64,000 bases of DNA from Pseudopyrenochaeta lycopersici (lineage: Eukaryota > Ascomycota > Dothideomycetes > Pleosporales > Pseudopyrenochaetaceae). A program made the position numbers and the translations under genes. Below, piece after piece: positions 22,774 to 34,700 of this stretch. Position 1 is the stretch's first letter. Every line of letters starts with the position of its first letter. The stretch is taken from contig NHZP01000005.1 of the NCBI GenBank assembly GCA_003313425.1, positions 124,001 to 188,000 on the forward strand. The letters are read 5' to 3'. The notes under the pieces were generated by a model. That model saw only the letters and a program-made list of their open reading frames with translations. It ran no database searches and was not told the DNA's origin.

Positions 22774-24826
22774 TTTGAACTTCGTGGAGCAAAGTCAGAA
22801 TTGAGGTGTAGAACAAAAGATGAGCTGATTTCGACTTGAGAGAAGGTGCTCTATAGAAACAGCACAAATGTGTGGTGCCAGACTCTAGGCCGTGGCTAAT
22901 CGAGCTGGCTCGAGTATTCCGCTTGGGCATAGGTAATAACCTTCACAGCGCCGGAAGAGGCTTGATGACCTGCATCCGGGTCGAAGTCTCTCCGTTCCGT
23001 TGGCGTGTTCCGTCGGCAAGTTCCGCTCGCTCCCCGCAGAATGTGCGGTAAGGTTCAACTCTCGTCGAACCCAAAGTCAGTGCAAGCTTCAGTGGCGGAC
23101 CAATGTGGGCATCTTCCGCGTCCCCGTTCCAGGGAGGCGGTGTCAAGGGTTAACCAAAGTACGGTCTTCAATATCATGCGAGTGATGGCTTGGAGCCCCA
23201 CAGCCCCTTTCATCTGGCTGCTTTCTTACCCATCTGCTCCCAAATTACGCGTGCGCAAGCGTTACGGTCCTAAGCCTTCCCACAAGAGAGCAATCCTAAG
23301 CCAACCCCAGCTGCCTCACCTCAATCAAATACCGCGGTGCGGCACCCTGCATGAGAAATTATGCATGGATCATAAACCCGTAGCCCGACTCTATGGGCGG
23401 CAAACTCTAGCGGCTTCACAATTTCCATACCTCCCGAATCCCCGCGCTGCTACCATGCATGGGAGAAACTGCTCCCTGCGTCTGGTCTGATTGCGAAAGC
23501 ATCTTAATATATGAAATGACAATTTAAGCGAGCCCTCTTCGCTAACTGCGAATGCTTAAGCTGTGCATGCTGATGTTAATCATTAGTAGGTCTACAGCGA
23601 TTGCTTCTGATGCCAACTTTCCCCGAATCAAGCGCCACAGCTACAAGACCGCAAGCCGTGCCTAAATCGTGCCGAGTTCTCTGTCACGTGCACCACGCTG
23701 CTGGTTTAGCCAGCTCGAATGTGCATTCTTCAAAACCCCACCCGGTGCGCAAGCCACCCTTAATGCAACTAGAAAATGCGAGCCTAACCCATGCAGTACA
23801 TGGCAGATCATGGGAACTCCAAAAGCACGACGTTTTATGACCGAAATTCCTTACACTGTCTCTTTATTTCTGTAACATAGGGTTAACGGAACACACGTGA
23901 ATGCAATTGCGCCCCAGTACATCACGCGGCCCTTAAGCGACGAGTCACAAGCCGTCCCGGAGATGCGGCGGCATTCTCCCTAAAGAAAGCCTCTAAAGCT
24001 AAGCTGATTAATGGCACAATTGCTGATAAGGTTTGGCGTAGAGCATTCTGCGCCCACACTTTTTGCTATGGCCCATCAAGCGCGCTCCCCGACCTTCCTG
24101 GCATGTCTTGCACACACTTCGGCATAGCCCGCAAACCATCTTTAATGCCCCGACGTTGGGTCACCGTCTTCCTAGTATTTCAATTTTTTTTAACTTTATT
24201 CCTGGAAACTGTATGATACGCGCTACAACACTGAAAACGCTAGGTTTGTACCCTATGGCATAATTTGTTCATCGGCCAGGCGTAACCAAGCATCGAGGAG
24301 GGCTGCAAAGACGGTAGACACTTCGCAACAACATAAACATGAAGCTGTACTGCTACCCCTCGTCGCAATGTGGCGCAAGCCTGCATGCCAACAGGCAGAC
24401 TAGCCAATTAGGTTTTGTGCCAGAATCCCAGGATTCTACCGTCGCTAATCGATGCTTGCTTGCTTATGGGTGCATAGTGTGGCTCAAAGTTTGCCTCTGG
24501 CAAATCCCATAAAGCCCGCAATGACCTTTCCTCTACTGTGCGTTAGCCCCGTACTAGTATTCTCAAGAGTTAGCCTCCGCAACAAAAAAAAACAAATTAC
24601 TGCTGGCTTGGTTACTAATTGCGCCATGGCTTCATGTGAACGGTGAGCTGCCGCGCTGAATCTCTAATAAGACAGTCCAGACCAGATAACGGAAGGGATT
24701 GTTCGATGAGGATGCGGTGGAACAGGTTCATACATAACGGTGGTACCCTCATAGTCATTATTAAGCATGTAGTATTCTGTGGCCTCCTCCGATCAATCTT
24801 TGGTCTGCTTACAACAGTTGTGATCC
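22774..24826. other. Intergenic region between divergent rhodopsin-domain genes
   Basis: 2.05 kb of ordinary base composition without RIP signature. Open frames here (such as 23005-23490) overlap on both strands and show no domain or codon pattern, so I see no gene. It must hold the promoters of both neighbours. Repeated ATGCATG words occur (near 23352, 23363 and 23455), which might be regulatory, but this is only an observation. Confidence 0.5.
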
Positions 24827-26197
24827 ATGTATTCCTCAACTGCAGCAGCGGTTATCGCGACCGAATGGGTTCTTCTCACTATTGGAGCTGTCTTAATTCT
24901 AGCCCGTCTCTATCTACAACTTAGGGTTAACTGGCAGCGCCTTGCTATTGGCGATATATTTCTCTGCTTGGCCTGGTGCTCAGCTGCGGTATGCTGCTCA
25001 TTTGATATCGTCTTTATGCGCATGAACTTGCTCCATCCCGACGTCGACGCTAATCTTGCTGGCTTTCACGGCGATAAACCTACACTGCAGAGGGCACTAG
25101 TAGTGAGTACCTAATCGACCACCAGAGCTACCTTATCTACGGCCAAATGCGGTACATGCTTGACAGAACTAATATACGTTGCAGTTCTTTTGGGCCCGTG
25201 GTTACCCCTTCTTCGCGACCTTCTACCTTTATAAGGCTGCCCTTCTAGCGTACTACGTACAGATTATCCCTGAAATCTTTATAGCTTACAGAATCGCTTT
25301 GTGGGCTACAGCCGTCTACACAGCCTCTGGATTTATCGTATCTGTCTCCCTCAACCTTTTCCTATGCCTGCCGGTAGAACGAAATTGGTATGGATTCCCA
25401 TCTGACTATATCGGCTTACCCTAAAATCCCCGACTTAGCTAATTATTTGAAGGACGCTCGATGGGAAAGGCTGCTTTACGGAAACAAGTAAGCTTTTTAA
25501 CATTGCATGGGGCCTTCACTTTTCTTCCGATATCATTAGTACGTGCTCTACATTATTGACTGAATCACATCGTTAATTCATATCTGGTAGTATTTATTTT
25601 GCCGTATTATATGTTCCACACAGTGCGGATGCAAAGTCGGGTCCGAATAGCCCTTTACGGTATCTTCGGCCTTGGGATTATTGAGATTGCTATCTGTCTA
25701 ACTCGATTCGTGGTTCTTGAACTTCCGCCAGAATCTACGGGATTTATCTCGTTCACCAATATCTGTAAGTCTGTGCCTTCTTCTGATTTTGTCTGAGTTA
25801 AGGCGGAAGACTGCGGCTTGGCTACCACGAATAGTTTCTCTCTATATCCGAGGGTATACACTGCAAATATCTATCCTCTATAATGAGGCACTGTTACTGA
25901 GAGCTCTTTCATGTTAGGCGAACCAATGCTAACCATTTGTCTCTATCTACAGCGCTCTGGACCGCTGTAGATGCAAATCTTGGTGTAGTGATTGCAACCT
26001 TGCCATTTTTACGCCAATATCTGAACATGATCGGGCATCGGCCTTCCACCCGGCAAATAAATGAATCCTCAGCAAAACCGGCCCCTAAGACTGGCAAGTT
26101 TGCGCAATATGGCTTTCGTCAGTGTGAATTGGAGGGGTCAACGACCGTAGATAGCAAGGGTGGCATCGAGCTAGCGGGGGATGGTGGAAATAGCTGA
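24827..26197 (+). CDS. Rhodopsin-domain integral membrane protein (327 aa, 5 exons)
   Basis: Exons 24827-25102, 25185-25387, 25453-25538, 25591-25764, 25953-26197; introns of 82, 65, 52 and 188 nt with GT-AG ends. Total 984 nt, 328 codons including stop. Same fungal rhodopsin-domain family as the gene at 21462-22773, but only distantly similar to it. Signature parts: 'TEWVLLTIGAVLILARLYLQLR' (first helices), 'FFATFYLYKAALLAYYVQIIP', 'LFLCLPVERNW', 'NIAWGLHFSSDII' joined by splicing to 'FILPYYMFHTVRMQ', 'IIEIAICLTRFVV', and 'LWTAVDANLGVVIATLPFLR' at the end of the membrane domain. The tail is short and polar. The 188-nt fourth intron is the least certain boundary. Seems functional. Confidence 0.8.
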
Positions 26198-26760
26198 ATA
26201 GGTGCGAGGCTAGCAATTCTAATTAGCAGAGCAATTGCTTGGTTCCTTTTAGCAAAGCGGTTATGTCTGATGGATTGCGATAGTATTGTATGATAACCAT
26301 AGTGAGACTATATAGATTTTTGACCAGCGATTGACATGAATGAATTGAACCCGTGACTGCCAATCTAGGGGTAGGTGGATGCCCGCGGACAAACCTTGGA
26401 AAGGATTCCAAATCTCACGGTCGCGCAAGGAACAGTTAAATTCAATGCCGAGGCGCTTAATACGTCTTTTATAGTTCTAAATAGAGAATGCAATGGCAAA
26501 CTAAGAACCGCCAGCTTCTATTAAAAGAATCGCTTGACTTATGGGCACAAGCGAGTCCATAGTAAAGACCCTCAACTGCATATCTACATGCGGTCACGGA
26601 CGATCATCCTGCCAGGGGACCTCGAGAGACGTCAGCGCGCAAATCTGCTCGTGCTTGCATGAACTTGCACGTGCTCAGTCAGGCAAAGTGGTTCAGAAGT
26701 GGCGCTTGGCTCTTCTGAGCTACCTGGATTGATCAATTGATTGGAAATTGGCGAGCTGGA
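26198..26760. other. Intergenic, no gene seen
   Basis: Normal composition, presumably the 3' flank of the rhodopsin-domain gene. Short open frames on both strands lack any recognisable feature. Confidence 0.5.
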
Positions 26761-27274
26761 TTTTCTCCAATCAATTCAATTCATCTCGAATTTTTTCTAT
26801 ACCCATCTTAGTAGAAAAGGCTATCTTTAGACTAAGGCTATAGCTACTCTTCTATAGCTACTCTACCCTAAAGAGTTAAAGGTTATAGAGGTAAATAAGG
26901 CTACTTTTAAGCATTAGCTATACTAACCAAATTAATAGTATGAAGCTACTAATATACTAGGCCAGGGTTATCTTTGCTTTATGCCTCATGATATAAGCCC
27001 TTTCTAGGAAGAGAAAACCCTCTATATTAAAGAGTAGTATATCTAGCTAGAGCTAGCAAAGAAGGTAAATCCTAATATACATACTATAAGTAGTGTACTA
27101 GACAGCTAGCTTAGGTTAGAAGGTATTGTAGGTAGCCCTATTAGTAGTAAAGAGTGCCTTTATATTGAAGCTAAGATACTATCAATAACTAACCAAGTAG
27201 AATAAATCTAAGATAGTAATGAGGATAAGGAGGACCTTACCTCCTCCTAGTCTTAGGTAATGCTATAAAGAATA
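26761..27274. other. RIPed AT-rich block, unassigned
   Basis: AT-rich, rich in CTAG and TATAG words, no open frame. The base composition changes abruptly near 26780. Probably a transposon fragment next to the pogo remnant; I found no matching copy in the window. Confidence 0.4.
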
Positions 27275-28640
27275 ACGTGTTTTATCAGTAAGTGGCGCAT
27301 ATCATATCTGGCGCACCCACCAAAACGCGTAAGGCTCTTCGTACGATTGCTCCCCATCCACCAAATCAAATTTAATAGGATTTTAAACTACGATAGATTA
27401 GGTAGCTCTACATTGACGCCTATTGTGGCCTTGAATATGGCAATTGCTGCACGTTGGTGGAGCTCTTGTTCGTGCGCGAGCAACCTCACCTTGGTCACCC
27501 TCTTGGACACCCCTCTCAGCCTCTGTGACTAGTGCTTGACCTTCCTAGGCCTGGATGGCAACACCTTCACGAGCTATATACTGCCTATTTTGCTGACTTT
27601 TACGTCGTTGGCGCTGATTTGAAGCACGTAACTTTGTATTTTCCTCAGCAAGGATTGTTGCTAGTTGCATAGCAAGCTGACAGCCCTTCACAAGCTAGCT
27701 AATAGCTAGGCTAGCAGAGCTCTGGTATTAGCGAAGAAGGAGGTCTCGTACGAGTCGAGCTTGATTTTGAAGATGATCAGTCGTATGTGGCGTCTCAGCT
27801 GTCCAGGCTGCTCCTAGATCAGCTGCTGTCCCTAGTAGAGACAGTGTCCTAACTATAGTAAGGCACGTCAAGGCACGCTCTGAACTGAATGGGATAAGCC
27901 CTGTTACTTAAAACCCAGCCTTAACGTTACTCCTTAACAGAGCAGTTAGCCTAACCCTCGAGTATACCTATAGAAAGTCAAGCATATTAATGTGGAAGAT
28001 GCCTTAGCGGGCAAGCTTAGACACCTCGTGTCCGTACGATACCTGGAGAGGAGATTAGAAGCTAACATCAAGAGGCTGAAAGAGGTGTGAGGTATAGGGA
28101 AGCATACAGAGAGTAATGATCTTGTTATCTTTGCAGAATTGATCAAACTCTAGTGTTGCATGGCTACTATGCCTATCAAGGATAAGTAGTCTATACGCTC
28201 CTGTTGTACGCAACTCAGTGTATCTGTTAAAGTGCTTTATCTACTTAAGACCAAGCTCATCAGTCGTCCATCCATTATCGCTAACAGCAACAGCCCAGTC
28301 TAATGGGAGATTTTGATACCAGCTAGCTTGATGGAGCTTTCCAGATAAGATCAAGAAGGGTGGAAGACACCAACCAGACGCGTTGATACACTCAATCACG
28401 GTTACCCACTCTCTGTTGCCTGGCTGGACGACAGTAGCCCGACCAATTGTGTCAGAGCTAGTGACTACCTTTGACGTTGCAGCAACACCCATCATAAACC
28501 CAGTCTCATCAAAGTTAAACATGTCCTTATCTCGCATCCTGTACGCATCGCGCGTGTCCTGCACGAGCCGGGTAAGACACGTTAGCCCTAGCTTGGCCAC
28601 TACAGTAATGCAGCCTGTTAGAGCCGTTCAACCCTCAGTA
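27275..28640 (-). mobile_element. Truncated pogo/Fot1 element with transposase remnant
   Basis: The left end carries the pogo tip ACGTGTTTTATC next to TA (27273-27274), with a weak subterminal pair around GTGGCGCA / CTGGCGCA. The transposase is read on the minus strand. The open piece 28600-28241 holds 'FNFDETGFMMGVAATSK' (first Asp). In the same frame after one stop comes 'LLILDRHSSHATLEF' (second Asp) and then 'FQPLDVSF' (third Asp, kept here), near 28140-28040. The coiled-coil C-terminal part reaches about 27560. The N-terminal DNA-binding region and the right terminal repeat are missing, so the element is 5'-truncated and immobile. Damage is light: a few stops, no heavy AT shift. Confidence 0.8.
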
Positions 28641-29881
28641 GTAGTCTACTTGCATATAAATTCTTCTTCTATTATTAATGTAGTGTAGATATACGCATAT
28701 AGTCTTTATAATAGTAGTTGTTGTGATATTAGTATTCATAAGGTTAGTCTTGCTTACTAGTAGCTGGATAGGCGACAAATACCACAATGACATTACTATC
28801 AGTTTTCCACCACCATAGCTATCACATTATACCTCTAAAGAGCGTGAAATATGCGCCCTACTACTGTATATTTCTATAACTTTGCATTCAGATCTAGCCT
28901 TATTTCAACCTTATAGGATATAAATTTGGTTTTCAAATCGCGTAAGGTCGTGACAGGGGTGGTCCTGCACAGTGCACATTTTAAATCCTATAGACTCTAA
29001 GGGAGAAGACTAGTTGGATATATATAAGAGAAGTATAGCTAAGTGTCAGGTAAAATGCTAAAATGCGCTTTGCAGAAATTAATAATTGCGATAAATAGAT
29101 TATGTGTGTTTCTTGTTTTCTGTTTTCTTCTCTCCCTCCTCTGCCTTTCCAGGAGTTCCGTAAACCAGCAATAGTTACCTGTTCTACTATTTATCGCCCT
29201 TTCCTATGCAGTATTTCTAAGCTTCTCCTTATATCTAATAACTTTAAGAGAGGACACTAACTAAGATAATATCTAGATCTTATCTAATACTAAGTAAAAT
29301 CTAGAGGAGTATGTTATAGGCTAAGCATACTCAAAGTCCTAGGAAGCAACTATATTAATAATCTAGCTATAATGCTATATATAAATCTACAGGTTAGAGT
29401 ACCCCACACTTCAGAGATATAACATCAATCAATAGAGTACTGCTGCTTATTATTATTATCTCAACTTTTATCAAATTAGCACGTTTAGTGCGACACATCA
29501 TCTCCTAGAGTTAGAAAAACTTATCTCTAGAGTTAAAAAAACTAATCTTCTAGAGTTAGAAAAACTCTAGTAGCGTATCCTGACTGAGTAGACAGGACAG
29601 AAGCGACCTAAATAACTCCCTTCTTCTTACAACGTATTAAAGACAGCAGTACGAGCAGGCTGTGTACTTCTCGCCTTACTGAAAGGCGGGTTTACGGCGC
29701 TGAGCCAGGTCAGTGCCTATGTGCGTCCTGCTTCAACAGCCTGCCTTCGTAGCCTACCACAAGCATCATCATCTTCTAACTGCCTTAACTGCATCTCCTC
29801 GTTTGCATTTATCTTAATCACATTAAGACAACACGTTACTCCTGCCTGCTGTGTCTTCCCCTCTCAGGTAAGTCGGCAGTT
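28641..29881. other. Gene-free stretch upstream of HET pseudogene
   Basis: Moderately AT-rich, partly RIP-like (28690-29580). Three related phrases of the form 'ctagagttagaaaaact' occur at 29507-29570. No feature with coding support; the open frame 29721-29987 is out of frame with the HET pseudogene it overlaps. Confidence 0.4.
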
Positions 29882-31599
29882 ATGCGACTTCTCCACTTTG
29901 ATCATTTTAGGCGACTCGTCTCGACAGACTTTTAAGGGAAGCCTGTCCCACCATATGCTATCCTTTTGCACAGATAGGAGGAATTAGAAATTCCCTTTAA
30001 AGATATAGCGAGCGGAACTTACAAAGAGCAGAAGGACGGCTATCGCAAGCTTGCGTTTTGTGCTAAACAAGCGGCCAAAGACTAGCTCTAGTGCTCGTGG
30101 ATTAATACGTGCTGCATTAATAAGGATTCTTGCGCAGAACTTTCTAAAAGCATAAACTCTATGTATTATTAGTCCTGAAAAGCCAAGATATGTTTTGCCT
30201 ACATTAAAGACTGGTCACTGAAACTCGACTGGGCTAACCTGGTTTCTATCATACCTAACGAAGGGATTTTCAGCAGTAAAACTAACGGCGTTGATCGTAA
30301 CTCAACAAAGCGAGCCTTTCTGAGATGGTTTACGCGCGGATGGACACTACAGGAGACCATAGCGCCGAAGGAATAAGATTTCTCAACCACAACTGGACAG
30401 ATAGAGGGACTAAAACAGACCTATCAACCATTCAACATGTCTCGCGCATTACTAGAATCCCAGAAAATATACTCATAGATAGCAGCGAAGATAGTTTTTA
30501 GCAAGTATGCTATAGACAACAGGTGTCCTGGTCCGCTTATAGAGAAACAACACGCAAGGAGGATATCGCATATTGCCTTCTTGGCATATTTCAACTAAAT
30601 AAGCCATTGCTCTATGGTGAAGGTGATAAAGCCTTCACTCAGTTCCAGGAAATCGTCCTGGCATCCTTGACCGATCTTTTTCTGCTTGCTTGGACTCAAT
30701 CGGCCAAGTATACTCGCTACTGCCGCGGCATCTTCTCATGTCACCCACTGGAGTTTGAGTCTTTACGGCAGTGCCGGGTCAATCAATCACAATTCTCTGT
30801 CCAAGATAAAGTGATTATGGCCAATAAGGGATTCCGAATAGAAACTTCTCTTCTTATCTCGAAGAAACACGAGGACGAAGAAGGCCCTTCTGACTGGGGT
30901 GTACGTCTTGGCTGCTATGCTGGTTCCGACCAGCTTCAAGCTATCTACCTAAGAAGAATCAAGAACTTATACGTTCGCGACCACCCACAGGTCCTAGGGA
31001 GTGTGGACTCTAATCTGATTCGAAAGGGTGCACAAACGACTTATCTCGCTTACGACTTCACTATATCTACAGATTATAACTACAGGCGGAATATGTAGTC
31101 TAGAACAGAAGTCAAAATAACTAGTCCCGAGCCCTACCAGATCAAAGTCACCAAATTCTGGCCGCAAGGATACTTCGGTTCGTCCGGTTATTTCATGGTG
31201 GGCAATCTAGGTTCTTTCGTGGGATACCTTGTCCTACTAGTTAACTATTAATTCCAAGATTCTATATACACTTCTAGTGCATAATTTACAGTAGTAATAC
31301 AAAAGATCAGACATTCGAACATTAAGGCGAGGATACACCGCCTGGATCAAGCTAGTAACTTCAAGAAGCAGCTGAAAAAGCCGTGCAGATATGATCCCGC
31401 AACTGCTCATGAAATGCTAGCAAATCACTTCAATTCAATGGGGCTCGCATGGACTGATGTTGCAATCAAGAACTACAACACCAATAAGTTTTTTGATGTG
31501 CTTGTAGTTTGTATGAATAGACTAGATAGGTCGAGCACGGAGCCTAATCGCCTATCAAGAGACGGATTGGTCACTGTAGCTGTCAATTACGACACCTGA
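29882..31599 (+). pseudogene. HET-domain protein pseudogene
   Basis: A heterokaryon-incompatibility (HET) protein of the kind starting MRLL. From ATG 29882: 'MRLLHFDHF', 'PPYAILLHR*EELEIPFKDI' (TAG where the family has the Trp of HRW), 'INTCCINKDSCAELSKSINS' and 'RWFTRGWTLQETIAPKE' are all HET-domain hallmarks. A one-base shift near 30378 moves the frame; then come 'SRITRIPENIL', 'YRETTRKEDIAYCLLGIF' and 'LLYGEGDKAF', the region that follows the HET domain in such proteins. The best open piece is 30523-31098. In-frame stops number at least ten, most being TAG or TAA in place of Trp or Gln, as RIP would produce. C-terminal reading continues in the same frame to 31599. No NACHT or WD repeats seen. 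Confidence 0.85.
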
Positions 31600-31760
31600 G
31601 GGTGACGCCTCTAGAAGAAGAGTACAATGTAGCCCAACAATTCTGTTCAACAATTAGATGAATCTAGAGGCTGCTGCTTAGTTTTGACTTCTAATTGTTT
31701 TCTTACAAAGCTAACCTGTACCTTAAATAGTAGTTCCGGGAACAATAATTTTGCTCGTAA

Positions 31761-34700
31761 TCAAAGCTTGCACACGTCTCCACGAATACTGTTTACCTTA
31801 TCCAGCTTCACCTTAACATTTCCGAGACTTTGGTACTCTTTTGAACTAATGCCACGCCTCGCGTTAGCAGCGTTCTTGAATCCTGTTTGGCCAACGCCTG
31901 CGCCCGCTAGGTGCATGAAGACAGTCAAGAAGGCATTGTTTGGGTCCTTGACGACATCGTATACCGTAACTGCTATGTCTCCGACGGTTCCGATCAAGCG
32001 TAGCATACTTCGTATAGCAGTGAAGCCCGCAGCACCGGCACCTTGACCAGCGACTGGAATGAAGACTAAATTATAAGTCAGTCAGCGACAGAGGCTTATG
32101 TGATATCGATGCTGACACGTACAGAGTATACCCATGATGAAGTTCATGATCATCTCTTCTCTTTCTGCCTTCTTGATGTCGTTCGCCTTAGCTACAATCT
32201 TTTCCATCGATTCAACAGCCTCCACGGCAGAGAACGAGGGTAGTGATGTCGCATCACCCAGGTCTCTAAAGGACAAATCCACTGCTTTGATTCAGTCTTT
32301 GGAAGCCATGAGGTTGTCCTTTATGTGTATCTTACTATCGTATCGACTCGCTACTCGCATGGTTTTGATTCGATTTAACATGTCTTCAGCCTTCGGATAG
32401 GAGTCCCCGATCAACTTTTTGGGGTTGTAGATTGAAACCTTATCATTTGGTTGGGGGTAATTGTGGAAATAGCTGTTGGAGTTTTTCATACACTCATTGA
32501 CATCTGTACCAGAGAATTGGCAGCCGTTTTGAATCTTCATGAGTCGTCTGTCGAACCTTATCCATGACTGCTCGATGCCCCAAGTCTCGCCGAGATCCTT
32601 GTAAAAGCCATCTGAATCAGTGAGGATAAAAGTTGCATTAGGAATAGTAGTTCCTGGATTGAGTCCCTTGTCTTCGAACTCCATCCTTGGACATTCGATG
32701 TCGTACGTGCCCTGACCGCCCTTACAATTGCTACCCTTAATGCATCCATCTAGACATGCATCAAAACGACATTTGTTGCAGCAGACTCCAAACTTCGTCT
32801 CTTGACATTTGAAGAACTTTTTGACCTTCTCGCTCGCCATGAAATTGTTAATCTGCTCAGGTATCTGAGCCCGAAGATACTTCTCATAAATCTCGAACTT
32901 TTTGTCGTAGCCGCTGTCAACAAGAGTCTTGTACTTCTGAAGAGCACCCTCATTGACGGCTACCTGTACGTCAACGAGATATTGATCAACACAATGAGCT
33001 GGTAGGTTGTTCTTATCGTTTTCGAGCTGTTCAAGTGTACTGTACCTGCCATCGCAATCGGACCAGTAGTTTGCATCTACATATTCTTCGTCACCACTAT
33101 GAGCGCCACTTCCGCTGTAATCAGTTAGCAAAAGAAGCTCAATTGGTAAAGGAGCCAAGTCGACATACTCTAGAAATTCTTGTAGATCTACTGCCCAATC
33201 AGTAGTGCCTGCAAAGTTGTACGAATCGTAGAATTCAGATCGAGACTTCTTCACGTTGTCGTCCATCCACGCGACCCATTCAGTATCATTATAGACCATG
33301 ATGTTTGAACCCTCTTTAGTCCATTGTTTATTAACCTTACCTAAGGTAATAATCTCGTTAATTTCGGCGTTAGAAATGTAACCAGCAGTATCTGTGCAGC
33401 GTCCTTTATTGGCGTTCGACTGTAGAGCGGAGCCTGTGAACTTGCAGCCTTCATCATCACATCCGGCCTGGGCCATCTTGAATGATCGGCCATAGCTGGA
33501 AACACCAACAACCACCTTATTAGATGCAGCGCCCGCTTTCGTGATCATGGAGAGCGCATCTTTGGTCTCAGTTTCGTTCACATGGGATCTCAAGCAGTTA
33601 CCTTCTGCACATCCGGGTGAAGTCCACTTATTGCCGTAGTCCCTAAATCATCGTTAAACAATGCCCAGTAAAAGAATGAGTATAAGATTCCTTCCCATTG
33701 TCCGTGCAGGTCGTATGTCATGTAGATGATGTAGTCCAGGGCTGCCGCCATGTTTTTGATAGGAAACGATCTTAAATACCAGTACGACGCAGGCGCCGCA
33801 AAAGATACTGTCTTCGAAGACCCAACAGAGGTTTTCAAACTTGCCAGAAGCCTATAATAATTCAATCCGTTCACAAGATCATCAGAAGGAATACCAGGGA
33901 TACTAGAAAGCGCGGTCAGCTTGAGCCTATTACAAAAATTACCTCAAGTATCAAACTTACTCCGGAGCCTACAAAGATAAGTTAGCAACTTCGAGAGGTG
34001 GAAAATTGAAAACGAACTCACCCCTGGGTACTCCCAATCCAAGTCAATACCATCCAGGTTATGCTCATTCATAAAAGAAATAAGGTTATTCTTAAACTTC
34101 TCGCGATTTGCTGGCTGTGCTGCCTCACGAAGAATCGAGAAAGTTCCAGGCTCAGTGCTGAATGCCCACCCACCCAGAGAAATAATCTTCTTAACGCCCG
34201 TCATTTTCTTAAAGATCTCAAATTGCTCGTTCACCTTCGGATCTGTGATCTCAACCCTATAGTTGCCTCTGGTGACGTTTGGAAATGCGAAATGAATATG
34301 CGTGTATTGAGTTGTATCGATTTGATCAATGCTCATGGTCAAGCATTGACGATTGAAGTTCCATGATTCAAAGTAAGCTACTTTGATCTTGCTTGCTAGT
34401 GCCGAACGTTTGATAATATCTCTGCCGCAATTGCTGATGCCTGTGTACTTATCAGCGATGTACATGTGAGTGAAACCGACATAGCTTCGCCAGGATTTTA
34501 CGTTGATCGCATCACAAGAGATGATGCTTTACGCTATGAAGGCTGAAGTGCGCTTGTTGCAGGGGTTTTCTTACATCCATTTTTGCCTGGAGCAGAAGTT
34601 CCAGGAGCTCCGGTGTCAGATTTCGAAATGACACAAAAGTCATCTGTCATTCCACATTGACCCCAAACGTTACAGCAAACATTCAGTGGGCAAGGATTCA

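Noticed and set aside
23005..23490. 161-codon open frame between the rhodopsin-domain genes
   Set aside because: Overlaps other frames on both strands, has no domain, no splice context and an unusual composition; probably chance in GC-richer DNA.
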